From: CAVZCK01 sp963798805
GTDB lineage: Bacteria; Pseudomonadota; Alphaproteobacteria; Rhizobiales; Rhodomicrobiaceae
Assembly (NCBI GenBank): GCA_963798805.1
Contig: CAWCVC010000002.1
Coordinates: forward strand, 310,001-374,000
Reading direction: 5' to 3'
DNA length: 64,000 nt
The translations under genes were made by a program, and so were the position numbers. Shown here in pieces: positions 42,910 to 54,649 of this stretch (its first letter is position 1; each line of letters begins with the position of its first letter). The notes below the pieces were generated by a model that did not search any database, was not told the origin of the DNA, and worked only from the letters and a program-made list of their open reading frames with translations.

Positions 42910-43527
42910 CTACGTCCGGCGGGCCGCGGCAAGCCAGAGACCGCCGCAGACCAGGAAAAAGCCGGTAACGCCGTCGGAGATCCGCTTGCGCTTGGCTGTG
43001 AGCCAGCCATTGGCGGAGCCCACGGCCAGCGCCAGCGAACAGTCGACCGCGGCGATCGAGGCCACGAAGGTGACGGCCAGTAGGGTGAGCTGAGGTCCGA
43101 GGGGGGCCTCCGGCGTGACGAATTGCGGAAAGAAGGCGCCGAGAAAGAGCAGCACCTTCGGGTTCGACAGCGAAACGGCCATCCCTTGCAAGAACCAACG
43201 GCCTTGGCGCGGGGACGGTGTGACAGCCGGGAGGCCGTTACGAACAGCAAGGCGCAGCCGCATGATGCCGAGCCAGATCAGATAGGCAGCGCCGAGCCAG
43301 CGGATGATGTCGAACCATTGCCCGGCGGCGGTCATCAGCGAACCGAGCCCGAGCGCCGCCGCCGTGACCAGGATAGAGAGACCCATTGCGGAGCCGAAAA
43401 CGGTCAGCAAAGCCGCGCGCCGCCCGTTCGCAGCACCGTTCGCGATGAACAGCGACATGCTGGGACCGGGCGTTGCGGCCAGCACGACACAGGCCAGGAC
43501 GAATGCGCCGTAAAGGTGGATGGACAT
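42910..43527 (-). CDS. LysE/RhtB-family exporter
   Basis: A 205-residue inner-membrane protein with about six hydrophobic segments and the LysE/RhtB signature ATPGPSMSLFIANGAANGRR near the N-terminus. Such proteins export amino acids or related metabolites; the substrate cannot be told. The ATG at 43527 (MSIHLYGAF) is preferred over a TTG four codons upstream. It lies between gyrA (31 bases upstream) and coaD, which is not a fixed member of this run in relatives, so it may be an insertion of a transporter gene into it. Confidence 0.88.
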   Translation of the reverse strand: MSIHLYGAFVLACVVLAATPGPSMSLFIANGAANGRRAALLTVFGSAMGLSILVTAAALGLGSLMTAAGQWFDIIRWLGAAYLIWLGIMRLRLAVRNGLPAVTPSPRQGRWFLQGMAVSLSNPKVLLFLGAFFPQFVTPEAPLGPQLTLLAVTFVASIAAVDCSLALAVGSANGWLTAKRKRISDGVTGFFLVCGGLWLAAARRT

Positions 43528-43557
43528 TGCGAACCCCAAGAAACGCTGAACGAGGAC

Positions 43558-46353
<2,796 letters not shown>

Positions 46354-46390
46354 AAATAAACACTGCTAAAGCCTGGAGCATCAGCCTAAA

Positions 46391-46423
46391 AGCTTGTTTT
46401 CTTTGAATTTCTAAGGACAAGCT
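46391..46423 (-). terminator. candidate terminator of ssb in the ssb-gyrA spacer
   Basis: AGCTTGT (46391-46397) and ACAAGCT (46417-46423) form a stem; read on the reverse strand the second arm is followed by TTTT. It could end ssb transcripts or act in the gyrA leader. Confidence 0.4.
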
Positions 46424-46556
46424 AACTATGCGCGACTATAGCGGTGGACACTGAACTGAAGCAACCGAGCACCCCTTCCTACACACAGGTAAAAGCGATC
46501 GGCCTTGTCTGGAACAAACGGGCTGGATACGTGTGCCCGGTCATCAGGACCGCTGG

Positions 46557-47051
46557 TCAGAACGGGATCTCGTCATCGAGATCCTTGTCGAAACTGCCGG
46601 CATCGTCGCGAGACCGCCCACCCGTCATGCGCCGTTCATTACCCTTGTCATATGGTGGCGAATCGTCGTGAAATCCACTGCCCGCGGCCTCGCTACCGCT
46701 GCGGCCGTCGAGCATGGTCATGGTGCCGTTGAAGCCCTGCAGCACGACCTCGGTCGAATAGCGCTCCTGGCCGCCCTGGTCTTCCCATTTGCGGGTCTGA
46801 AGCTGGCCCTCGATATAGACCTTCGAGCCCTTGCGCAGATATTGCTCAGCGATCTTGCACAGAGGCTCGCTGAAGATCACCACGCGGTGCCATTCCGTTT
46901 TTTCGCGGCGCTCGCCGGTCGTCTTGTCGCGCCAGCTATCGGAGGTGGCGAGGCGAAGGTTGCAAATGGGACGGCCATCCTGCGTGCGGCGGATTTCGGG
47001 GTCGGCTCCCAGATTGCCGACGAGAATGACTTTGTTCACCGAACCGGCCAT
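46557..47051 (-). CDS. ssb: single-stranded DNA-binding protein
   Basis: A 164-residue OB-fold protein that coats single-stranded DNA. The N-terminal SVNKVILVGNLGADPEIRRT is the family signature, and the C-terminal acidic tip DDEIPF recruits repair and replication partners. The start at 47051 (MAGSVNK) has GAAAGG upstream. A good alphaproteobacterial LexA box lies 124 bases upstream, so it is probably SOS-inducible. It heads the reverse-strand housekeeping run with gyrA. Confidence 0.96.
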   Translation of the reverse strand: MAGSVNKVILVGNLGADPEIRRTQDGRPICNLRLATSDSWRDKTTGERREKTEWHRVVIFSEPLCKIAEQYLRKGSKVYIEGQLQTRKWEDQGGQERYSTEVVLQGFNGTMTMLDGRSGSEAAGSGFHDDSPPYDKGNERRMTGGRSRDDAGSFDKDLDDEIPF

Positions 47052-47174
47052 GACTTGCCTTTCGTAATCCAATGCGACTCGCTAAGAGTTTAACCTTTTC
47101 CGCCGTCGCAAGCGCTATCGGCCGCGCCTTTTCCACATGCGCGACGGTCCGCTCAAGGGCGGCCCAAAGTTAAT

Positions 47175-47189
47175 GTTCGCGTAACGTTC
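47175..47189. promoter_or_regulatory. SOS (LexA) box upstream of ssb
   Basis: GTTC (47175-47178), seven bases, GTTC (47186-47189) is exactly the direct-repeat operator bound by LexA in alphaproteobacteria. It lies upstream of ssb, a common SOS gene in this class, and behind the terminator of the preceding gene. Confidence 0.7.
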
Positions 47190-47242
47190 TAGGGCTGGTC
47201 CGGATGCTTGTCAAGCGGACCGATTGCGCAGCCCGCTGACGC

Positions 47243-47272
47243 AAAAAAGAGCGCGGCCGAAGGGCTGCGCTC
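47243..47272 (-). terminator. rho-independent terminator
   Basis: On the reverse strand GAGCGCAGCC, loop CTTC and GGCCGCGCTC (one mismatch in ten) are followed by six T. It stands 31 bases after the stop of the His/Gly/Tyr-rich secreted protein gene. Confidence 0.85.
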
Positions 47273-47303
47273 AGTGGGAGGAGAGGCACTCACTTCGTCA
47301 AGG

Positions 47304-47783
47304 TCAGTCGCAGTCGTCGCAACCGCAATCGTTGACCGGGACGGTAATCCATTTGCAATAATTCTCGCCGCCGACGCATTTGCGCACATAGCGGAAATAT
47401 TCCCGACCATAATACCAGATCGTTTCGCGCTGTCTAAAGCAACGGGGCTCGGTTTGGTCGCAGACATATTTCCTGACATAGCGCGGACCATAGTCGCATT
47501 CGCGGCCATGTCCGTAGCCGTGATGGTCATAGTCATGATCGCGGCCGTAGCCGTCATGGCCATAATTGTCTCCATGACCATCATAGCCGTTGTCATTATC
47601 GTCATAGTCACCGTGATGGCCGCCATCATAGCCAGCGAGCACTACAAACCGTGCCGTCGTGTCGCTGGACAGGGCAGGCTTTGCGAGGGGCACAACCGAT
47701 CCGGCATTTGCCGTAAGCGGCGTGAAAAGCGCGGCGAGGACGGCGAACAGGGCGGCGGCAAGGAAAGGCAGGGGTCTTCTCAT
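47304..47783 (-). CDS. secreted His/Asp/Gly/Tyr-rich protein, function unknown
   Basis: A 159-residue protein with a signal peptide (about 1-28, ending TANA). The middle (about 52-95) is a low-complexity run rich in Gly, His, Asp and Tyr with GHDGYG-like and DHDYDHHGYGH-like units. The C-terminal 60 residues have eight cysteines in a regular pattern (CDYGP, VCDQ, RCFRQ, KCVGGENYCKW, DCGCDDCD). It could bind metal through the His/Asp region and be disulfide-bonded in the periplasm. The start at 47783 is chosen because it gives a clean signal peptide; an ATG at 47831 is possible. No family recognised. It ends with a clear terminator. Confidence 0.65.
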   Translation of the reverse strand: MRRPLPFLAAALFAVLAALFTPLTANAGSVVPLAKPALSSDTTARFVVLAGYDGGHHGDYDDNDNGYDGHGDNYGHDGYGRDHDYDHHGYGHGRECDYGPRYVRKYVCDQTEPRCFRQRETIWYYGREYFRYVRKCVGGENYCKWITVPVNDCGCDDCD

Positions 47784-47831
47784 GACAGGGGCTTTCAGTA
47801 ATTGAAAAAAGCGAGAAAGAAAATGTCGCAT

Positions 47832-48086
47832 TATGAGACGAATTTGAACGGATATTGGAGGAAAGGGTAAACGGAGCCCAAATTAAGGTTAATTGTGAAT
47901 AGGATCTTAACGACCCAAAGGGGGTCGCATTTCGCCACCTGTAAGCAATATAGTCGTGGATGTATGGATTAATACTTTAATGGAGAAGTAAAAGCGTGGA
48001 TCACGGCCGCGCGGCGCCGGATTTCGGCGCAGGAAGTAAATTTGCGCCGCGAGATGCAGCGCAAATCCATGATGTGAGACGCAGCG
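47832..48086 (-). terminator. spacer with a hairpin after thrS
   Basis: TTTGCGC (48041-48047) and GCGCAAA (48059-48065) form a stem that on the reverse strand is followed by TTT, close to the thrS stop. It may be a weak terminator. The rest of the spacer should contain the promoter of the secreted protein gene; no gene seen. Confidence 0.4.
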
Positions 48087-50048
48087 TCAGGCGGCTTTGG
48101 AGCCGGGGACCGTATGCGCCGCCGCGCGGGCGCGCAGGTCGGGGGGCGTCGCTTCGGCGACCAACTCCTCGATCGTTTCTTCGAGCGGTGCGACGCGCTG
48201 CTCGGAACTGCCGAGCCGTCTGATCGACACAGTGCGCTCCTCGGCCTCGCGCTTGCCGACGACGAGCAGGACGGGGGTTTTGCTCACCGAATGCTCGCGC
48301 ACCTTATAGTTGATCTTCTCATTGCGCAGATCGGTCTCGACCCTGAGGCCCGCCTCTGTGAGCACCGCCGCCGCCTCCAGCGCATAGTCGTCGGCGTCGG
48401 AGACGATGGTCGCCACGACAGCCTGAACCGGCGCCAACCAGAGCGGCAGATGCCCGGCATAGTTCTCGATCAGAATGCCGATGAAGCGCTCCAGCGAGCC
48501 GAAGATGGCGCGGTGGATCATCACCGGCACATGCTTTTCGCCGTCGGCGCCGATATAGAACGCCCCAAGCCGCTCCGGCATGTTGAGATCGACCTGCACG
48601 GTGCCGCATTGCCAGTCGCGGCCGATGGCGTCGCGCAGGGTGTATTCGAGCTTCGGACCATAGAATGCGCCCTCGCCCTCATTGAGGGTATAGGCGACGC
48701 CCGCCGCTTTCATCGCATCCTTCAGCGCCGCCTCCGCACGGTCCCAGACCTCGTCCGCGCCGACCCGCTTCTCCGGCCGTGTCGCCAGCTTGATCTGCAC
48801 CTCGTTGAAGCCGAAGTCCTTGTAGATATCGAGGATCATATCGTTCAGCTTCACGCACTCATCCTTGAGCTGATCCTCGGTGCAGAAGATGTGGGCGTCG
48901 TCCTGGGTGAAGTGGCGCACGCGCATCAGACCGTGCAAGGCACCCGACGGCTCATAGCGGTGCACTTTGCCGAATTCGGCGATTTTCAGCGGCAGATCGC
49001 GATAGCTCTTCAGGCCGTTCTTGAAGATCTGTACATGGCCGGGACAGTTCATGGGCTTGCAGCAATAGACCTTCTCGTCGGGAGTCTCCGCGATATACAT
49101 GTTGTCGCGGAACTTCTCCCAATGGCCGGATTGCTCCCAAAGCACGCGCTCCATCATGTCGGGCGAGTTCACCTCGATGAAGCCGGCCTGGGTCTGACGC
49201 CGCCGGATGTAGTTGACGAGGGCCTGAAACACGGTCCAACCCTTGGCGTGCCAGAACACCGCGCCCTGCGCCTCCTCCTGGAAATGGAACAGGTCCATCT
49301 CGCGGCCGAGACGCCGGTGATCGCGCTTCTCCGCCTCCTCGAGCATTCTGAGATAGGCGTCGAGCTCCTCCTGCTTGGCCCAGGCGGTGCCGTAAATGCG
49401 CTGAAGCTGCGGATTGCGGTGATCGCCGCGCCAATAGGCGCCGGCGAGCTTCTGCAGCCTGAAAGCTTTGCCGACCTTGGCCGTAGAGGTCATATGCGGG
49501 CCGCGGCACAGATCGAGCCATTCGCCCTGACGGTAGATCTTCACGTCCTCGCCCTTGGGGATGGCGTCGACAAGCTCCACCTTGAAACCCTCGCCCTGCT
49601 TGGCGAAGTAGTCCTTCGCCTTCTTGCGGCTCCAGATCTCCTTGGTAAATGGCTTATCAGCCGCCACGATCTCGTGCATCTTCGCCTCGATCTTGGCGAG
49701 GTCCTCGGGCGTAAAACTCTCCTCCCGGAAGAAGTCGTAGTAAAAGCCGTTCTCGATGACCGGGCCGATGGTGACCCGGGTTCCCGGATAAAGCTCTTGA
49801 ACCGCCTCGGCCATGACATGAGCGGCGTCGTGGCGAATGAGCTCGAGCGATTCCGGGTCGTCGCGAGTGAGGATCTTGATCGATGCGTCGTGGTCGATAG
49901 GGTCAGCAAGATCGGCGAGACGATCGTCGAGCTTCACGGCGACAGCTTTCTTCGCCAGCGATTTTGAAATCGAGGCAGCAAGTTCTGTGCCGGTAATGCC
50001 GGATTGAAATTCGCGAACGGAGCCGTCGGGGAAAGTCAAATGGATCAT
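48087..50048 (-). CDS. thrS: threonyl-tRNA synthetase
   Basis: A 653-residue class II aminoacyl-tRNA synthetase with TGS domain (about 1-62), editing domain with the HDAAHVMAEAV motif (about 73-83), catalytic core and C-terminal anticodon-binding domain. The three zinc ligands of the active site are kept: Cys in KPMNCPGH, His in DDAHIFC and His in PVMIHRAI. Length and order are usual. It is divergent from the second TAXI receptor gene, with a 211-base spacer; no T-box or other leader was noticed. Confidence 0.97.
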   Translation of the reverse strand: MIHLTFPDGSVREFQSGITGTELAASISKSLAKKAVAVKLDDRLADLADPIDHDASIKILTRDDPESLELIRHDAAHVMAEAVQELYPGTRVTIGPVIENGFYYDFFREESFTPEDLAKIEAKMHEIVAADKPFTKEIWSRKKAKDYFAKQGEGFKVELVDAIPKGEDVKIYRQGEWLDLCRGPHMTSTAKVGKAFRLQKLAGAYWRGDHRNPQLQRIYGTAWAKQEELDAYLRMLEEAEKRDHRRLGREMDLFHFQEEAQGAVFWHAKGWTVFQALVNYIRRRQTQAGFIEVNSPDMMERVLWEQSGHWEKFRDNMYIAETPDEKVYCCKPMNCPGHVQIFKNGLKSYRDLPLKIAEFGKVHRYEPSGALHGLMRVRHFTQDDAHIFCTEDQLKDECVKLNDMILDIYKDFGFNEVQIKLATRPEKRVGADEVWDRAEAALKDAMKAAGVAYTLNEGEGAFYGPKLEYTLRDAIGRDWQCGTVQVDLNMPERLGAFYIGADGEKHVPVMIHRAIFGSLERFIGILIENYAGHLPLWLAPVQAVVATIVSDADDYALEAAAVLTEAGLRVETDLRNEKINYKVREHSVSKTPVLLVVGKREAEERTVSIRRLGSSEQRVAPLEETIEELVAEATPPDLRARAAAHTVPGSKAA

Positions 50049-50259
50049 TTGGGCCTCTCACTCCCGCCTACGAAGCGGGTAAGACTTTAGGATATGTCGT
50101 GGAGATAGCATTAACCGTAGCCAATTTCAATGGCTTGGCGCCGCTGTCAGAAGCTTTGCCTATTACTTGATTTTTGGCTATGGTGTTTTGCAAAATAATG
50201 ACAAATTTCCCTTTTATGTGCATAAGACCAACGATTTGAGTCGAGGCATGGGGGTTCGT

Positions 50260-51483
50260 ATGCGTAATATTATCTGGGCAATTACATGTTTTGCCATGAG
50301 CGCGCTGATGCCGGTTGCTACGGCAGGCGCGCAAACTGTCACCGCTCAGCAGCCCGCCGCCGCGCCCGACGGCCAGTCGCAGCCGATTCAATTGGCTCAG
50401 GCCAATCCGGATCCGACGGTTTCGACGCGTGACCGGTTTGTCGACGAGCTGAACGCGAACACCGTCACGATCATCTCCGGCAATCCGAATGGCAGCTACC
50501 TTTATCTCGCCTATGATATGGCGGCGGTTCTCGACGACCCGGCGGGCGTCAGCTTGCGTGTCTTGCCGGTGATCGGCCGGGGCGGCGGTCAGAATACCAA
50601 GGATATTCTCTATCTGCGCGGCATCGACATGGGCATCACCCAGTCGGTGATCTTGCGCTACTATAACAAGACCGGCGAAGTCGGCCGGAACATCGCCAAT
50701 CGGCTGCGTTACATCACCCGTCTCTATAATGAGGAGATGCATCTGCTGGTCGCGCCGAACATCAACAGCATCCAGGATCTGCGCGGCAAGAAGGTCAACT
50801 TCAGCGATGTGGGCAGTGGCTCGCAGATTTCCAGCCAGCTCATTTTCGAGGACCTCAATATTCCTGTCCAGGAAGTCAATATGGGGCAGGGGGATGCTTT
50901 CGAGGCGATCAAGCGTGGCGAAATCGCGGCAACCATCCTCATCGCCGGAAAGCCAACCGGCTCTTTCGGCAAGCTCAAGGCCAGCCCGAACGACTATAAG
51001 CTGATCGGCGTGCCCTATGCGGCGCCGCTGCAGAAAGACTATCTGCCGGCGACGCTGACCCATGAGGACTATCCGAACCTCATTCCCGAGGGAAAGACGG
51101 TCGAGACCATTGCCGTCGGATCGGTGCTTGCAGTGTTCAACTGGGCTCCCAATACAGAGCGCTACCGGCGCGTGGCGAAATTTACCAAAGCCTTGTTCGC
51201 GAATTTCGACAAGTTCCTGGTGAAGCCCCGCCATCCGAAGTGGAAAGAGGTGAATCTCGCCGCGACCTTGCCCGGATGGGAGCGCTTCCAGGCCGCTCAG
51301 GAGATACTCGACCAGAGCAAGGTTCGTACCGCTGCGAACGAGAACAAGCTGAAGCAGGATTTCGACCGCTTCCTCAGCAGCCAGTCGCCGACGGGCAGCA
51401 CGGTCGGGATCAGCGAGGAGCGCCGGGAGCAACTGTTCCGGAAGTTCCTTGAATGGCAGGGCTCGAAGCAGCCGGCACGATAG
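50260..51483 (+). CDS. TAXI-family TRAP transporter solute receptor (copy 2)
   Basis: A 407-residue periplasmic binding protein with a signal peptide (MRNIIWAITCFAMSALMPVATAGA) and a linker rich in Gln/Ala/Pro before the TAXI domain. The family core is ILYLRGIDMGITQSVILRYY, the hinge LRGKKVNFSDVGSGSQISSQ and NEEMHLLVAPNIN. The start at 50260 has GGGGG five bases upstream; 50248 and 50167 are in-frame alternatives. As with copy 1, no TRAP permease gene is near. It ends in a good terminator. Ligand unknown. Confidence 0.87.
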   Translation: MRNIIWAITCFAMSALMPVATAGAQTVTAQQPAAAPDGQSQPIQLAQANPDPTVSTRDRFVDELNANTVTIISGNPNGSYLYLAYDMAAVLDDPAGVSLRVLPVIGRGGGQNTKDILYLRGIDMGITQSVILRYYNKTGEVGRNIANRLRYITRLYNEEMHLLVAPNINSIQDLRGKKVNFSDVGSGSQISSQLIFEDLNIPVQEVNMGQGDAFEAIKRGEIAATILIAGKPTGSFGKLKASPNDYKLIGVPYAAPLQKDYLPATLTHEDYPNLIPEGKTVETIAVGSVLAVFNWAPNTERYRRVAKFTKALFANFDKFLVKPRHPKWKEVNLAATLPGWERFQAAQEILDQSKVRTAANENKLKQDFDRFLSSQSPTGSTVGISEERREQLFRKFLEWQGSKQPAR

Positions 51484-51524
51484 GCGTTCGCGGTCGGCCG
51501 CGACACTGTCATCAAGACGGAAAG

Positions 51525-51548
51525 AAACGGCGCCTTGGGGCGCCGTTT
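51525..51548. terminator. bidirectional terminator-like hairpin between convergent genes
   Basis: AAACGGCGCC (51525-51534), loop TTGG and GGCGCCGTTT (51539-51548) form a perfect 10-base stem with A/T ends on both sides. It lies between the TAXI gene and the convergent DMT transporter gene and can serve both. Confidence 0.75.
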
Positions 51549-51578
51549 GACGTTGGTCGGGAGGGAACCTTGCGCCCT

Positions 51579-52523
51579 TCAATCGCCAAGACCGCCCGGC
51601 AGGCTCGGGACTGCCAACGGCGCAGGCCTTGCGGCTGCGCGCTCGCGATAGAGCAGATAGAGGCCCGAGCTGATGATCACACCGCCGCCGGCGAGCGTCC
51701 ATGCGCTCGGCACATCCTTGAACACGAGATAGCCGATGAGGCACTGCCAGGTGAGACCGGTATAGGCGAAGGGCGCCAGGATCGGCGCCGGCGCCCGGCG
51801 ATGCGCAAGGATCAGGAGATAGTGGCCGAAGCCGCCCGAAACGCCGGTCGAGATCACGATCGCCCAGACCCACCAATGCACCGGCCAGGTCCAGACCCAC
51901 AGACCGATCGGCGCCAGCATCACCACCCCGGCCAGCGGCGAATAAACCTGCGTGACCAGCGAGGGATCGAAGCGGGCGAGATAGCGCGTCAGCACATTGT
52001 AGCAGGCATAGCAGACGGCCGCACCGAAGGAATAGGACGCCGCCCAGTGGATGCTGCCGAAGCCTGGCCGGATCACCAGGACGACGCCCGAGAAGCCGAT
52101 CAGGATCGCCAGCAACCTCCGCCAGCCGACCCATTCGCCGAGAATCGGTCCGGCGAGCGTCGCGACGACGAAAGGCGACAGGAAAAAGATCGTCACCGCC
52201 TGGTCGAGCTGGAGATATCTCAGCGCGGCGAAGCTGAAGCCGGTGGTCGAGAACAGCAGGATGCCGCGCAGCATCTGCAAGCCGGGTCGAGCCGATTTGA
52301 GCGAGCCCAGGACATTGCGTGGGCCGAAGGCGACGAAGCTGAAAACGGCGTGGCTGATGAAACGAATCCAGATCGCCTGGAACACCGGCAAAGCTGCGAC
52401 CGCCACAATATATTTCGCCGAGGCGTCGAGCACGGCGAAGCACAGAATCGCGCTACCCATCAGGCCGATCGCCGGAAGCCGGCCGTCATCCGCCGCTGAA
52501 AGAACGTCTGTCGAGGAAGTCAT
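51579..52523 (-). CDS. EamA/DMT-family transporter
   Basis: A 314-residue inner-membrane protein with ten predicted helices in two EamA halves (about 20-145 and 155-300). The first half has LDASAKYIVAVAALPVFQAIW and the end of its fourth helix has QLDQAVTIFFLSPFVVATLAGPILGE, typical for the family. Members export or import small metabolites; the substrate is unknown. The ATG at 52523 is preferred over a GTG at 52538. Confidence 0.88.
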   Translation of the reverse strand: MTSSTDVLSAADDGRLPAIGLMGSAILCFAVLDASAKYIVAVAALPVFQAIWIRFISHAVFSFVAFGPRNVLGSLKSARPGLQMLRGILLFSTTGFSFAALRYLQLDQAVTIFFLSPFVVATLAGPILGEWVGWRRLLAILIGFSGVVLVIRPGFGSIHWAASYSFGAAVCYACYNVLTRYLARFDPSLVTQVYSPLAGVVMLAPIGLWVWTWPVHWWVWAIVISTGVSGGFGHYLLILAHRRAPAPILAPFAYTGLTWQCLIGYLVFKDVPSAWTLAGGGVIISSGLYLLYRERAAARPAPLAVPSLPGGLGD

Positions 52524-52780
52524 GGAAGCTTTCGGCACTCGATTTTTCGCAGCACTTTAGAGGTTGATCGGCCCGAGACGAAGCGGCTAGTGATGAATGC
52601 ATGGCTGTTATGCGCCGATTATCGTGTGATGCGCGGCTGTGGCTCTTCGGCCTCTCCTCCGGACTTTTTTCGGCGCTGCTGTGGGAAAACGCCATGATCG
52701 CGCCCAGCTAAGCGCAAATGCGTCGTAAATCCCCAGATAATCCGTAACGCGGACTCAAGTCCGTTGCGAGGACATCCCGG

Positions 52781-53443
52781 ATGATCTGCTCGATTCTGAA
52801 AAGCGGCCTTCAAGGCTCGCGGGCAAAGCCTTTAGCACTCATCATATGCGCTGCCGGTCTGATGACCATGGCGGGGTGCGGCTCCAGCGGCTCCGAAACA
52901 AGTCTGACCGCCCAGGGTCCAGTCGCGCTTACGCCTGCACCCGAGGCGTCGGGCGGGGGAGGACCGACCGCGCTTGTCGGCAAGATCGACGAGGCCGAGC
53001 TGCGCCAGGCCGTTGACCGCTATCGGCTCGTAAAGCAGCGTGCACCAGCACAATATGATTTCGCCGGCGTCGATCTGAACGGAGATGGCCGTCCGGAGGC
53101 CGTGGTGCTGTTCGCCGGTCCGGATTGGTGCCAGCGCACCGGCTGCTCGATGGTCGTCTTCCAGCAGGAAAAGGTGGGCTATCGGCCTGTTTCGCATGTG
53201 ATCAGCGTGCGTCCGCCCATCCTGGTCGGTCCGGATAGCAGTTTCGGCTGGCGTGACCTCATGGTCGGCACTGGAGGCGGCCCCTCGCCGGTCCGCACCG
53301 TCCGTCTCGGTTTTACTGGCAAAGGCTATCCGGCCAACGCTTTGCTCCAGCCGGAGCCCGTCGCGGAGATGCTCTCCAAGTCCCAGCCGGTTCTGAGCGA
53401 AAGCCCGGCCTTCGCGGCAGTGATGAATCAGCCGCGGTCCTGA
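52781..53443 (+). CDS. putative lipoprotein with an EF-hand-like loop
   Basis: A 220-residue protein with a lipoprotein signal: hydrophobic region (about 18-30) and MAGC with C33 as the acylated cysteine. After a Gly/Pro-rich linker (about 45-66), the globular part has DLNGDGRPEAVV (98-109), which resembles a calcium loop of FG-GAP/EF-hand type, and two cysteines (C117, C122) that could form a disulfide. No family recognised. Its end overlaps convergently with the FAD monooxygenase gene by 16 bases. Confidence 0.72.
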   Translation: MICSILKSGLQGSRAKPLALIICAAGLMTMAGCGSSGSETSLTAQGPVALTPAPEASGGGGPTALVGKIDEAELRQAVDRYRLVKQRAPAQYDFAGVDLNGDGRPEAVVLFAGPDWCQRTGCSMVVFQQEKVGYRPVSHVISVRPPILVGPDSSFGWRDLMVGTGGGPSPVRTVRLGFTGKGYPANALLQPEPVAEMLSKSQPVLSESPAFAAVMNQPRS

Positions 53444-54621
53444 TCCTCGGCTCTGTAGCCGTAGAGCCAATCATTGCGGGAAAACAGAAGCGGAGCGGGC
53501 ACGGCAGCGAGCGTCAGATTGCGTGCCAGCCGCATCGCCCCGTCCATATGATAGATCTCGCCCATTCGCTCCGATGCGCGCTGGACTCGCCGGACACGAG
53601 GCATCCGGCGGGTTTCATAGGCCCGGAAGGCTGAGGGCGGGGCACCCGGCGAGCGCGCCGTTTCGGCCGCGAGGACGGCAGCGTCCTCGATCGCCATCAC
53701 GGCGCCCGAGGCGAGAAACGGCATCAGCGGATGGGCGGCGTCGCCAATCAGCGCAACCGTATCGTCCGTCCAATGCTCAAGCGGTGGCAGAGCGAGCAAC
53801 GGCCAAGTCATCCAGCCTTCGAACTGCGCCAGAATGCGGCGGGGCTCCTCTGCCCAGTCGGCAAAGAAGGCCGCGAGCCGCCCCGGATCGCCGGCGGTGC
53901 CCCAGCCGGGCGAGGCCGCTTCGCCGGTCACGACGGCGACGGCATTGAGTGGACCGTCACACCCGCAGCAATAATGGACGAGATGCGCGTCCGGGCCGAG
54001 CCAAAGCTGCACGCTATTGGCGGTTTCCCGGCCAAGGACGTTCGTTGCCGCGGTCGCACGCCAAGCGTTGCGACCCGAGAAAAACGGGGTTTCCCCGGTG
54101 ACGCGGGACCGAAGCTTCGAATGCACGCCGTCGGCACCGATGACCGCCCGGCCTTCCGCCTCGCGTCCATCTTCCGACAGGGCGACGACACGGGCGCCGT
54201 TATCTCGGAGACCCGTTACGCGAAAGCCGGTCGACATCCTCACATTGGAAGATTTGCCGACCTCTTCGAGCAGCAGCCGGTGCAGAAGCCGGCGCTCGGC
54301 GACGTAATAAGGCGCGCCATAGCGGCTCTCGGCCTCGCGCCCGAGCGGAACGGTGGCCAGCGTCCGGCCGGAAAGTCCGTCCCCGATCACAATCGCCTCC
54401 GGCTTTGCCGCCAGCCTGTCGAGCGCCTCGCCCAGCCCCCAGGCACGCAGAATACGGCTGCCGTTCGGGCCGATCTGGATGCCCGCGCCGCTTTCGCTGA
54501 ATTCCGCCTCGGCTTCGAGCACATGCACGGCAAAGCCGCGACGCGAAAGGGCGATGGCGGCACTCAGACCCCCGATGCCGCCCCCGGCGATGAGAAGCGG
54601 CCGATCGAAAGCGTCAGTCAC
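53428..54621 (-). CDS. FAD-dependent aromatic-ring monooxygenase-like protein
   Basis: A 397-residue flavoprotein of the salicylate hydroxylase/UbiH type (class A monooxygenase). FAD motifs are IAGGGIGGLSAAIAL (11-25), VIGADGVHSKLR in the middle, and GDAAHPLMPFLASG near residue 290. The usual active-site sequence of these enzymes after GDAAH has P, here kept. It probably hydroxylates an aromatic acid using NAD(P)H and oxygen. No other degradation genes are near, so the substrate is open. It is 28 bases after the zinc-finger gene on the same strand. Confidence 0.87.
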   Translation of the reverse strand: MTDAFDRPLLIAGGGIGGLSAAIALSRRGFAVHVLEAEAEFSESGAGIQIGPNGSRILRAWGLGEALDRLAAKPEAIVIGDGLSGRTLATVPLGREAESRYGAPYYVAERRLLHRLLLEEVGKSSNVRMSTGFRVTGLRDNGARVVALSEDGREAEGRAVIGADGVHSKLRSRVTGETPFFSGRNAWRATAATNVLGRETANSVQLWLGPDAHLVHYCCGCDGPLNAVAVVTGEAASPGWGTAGDPGRLAAFFADWAEEPRRILAQFEGWMTWPLLALPPLEHWTDDTVALIGDAAHPLMPFLASGAVMAIEDAAVLAAETARSPGAPPSAFRAYETRRMPRVRRVQRASERMGEIYHMDGAMRLARNLTLAAVPAPLLFSRNDWLYGYRAEDQDRG

Positions 54622-54649
54622 AGGAAGGAATCGGCCAAATTGTCATAAA

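Noticed and set aside
48114..49967. 617-codon open frame antisense to thrS
   Set aside because: Shadow of the high-GC codon pattern of thrS; low-complexity translation without motifs.
50068..52443. 791-codon open frame on the reverse strand across the TAXI and DMT transporter genes
   Set aside because: It is antisense to the TAXI gene and out of frame with the transporter; both of those have clear family motifs.
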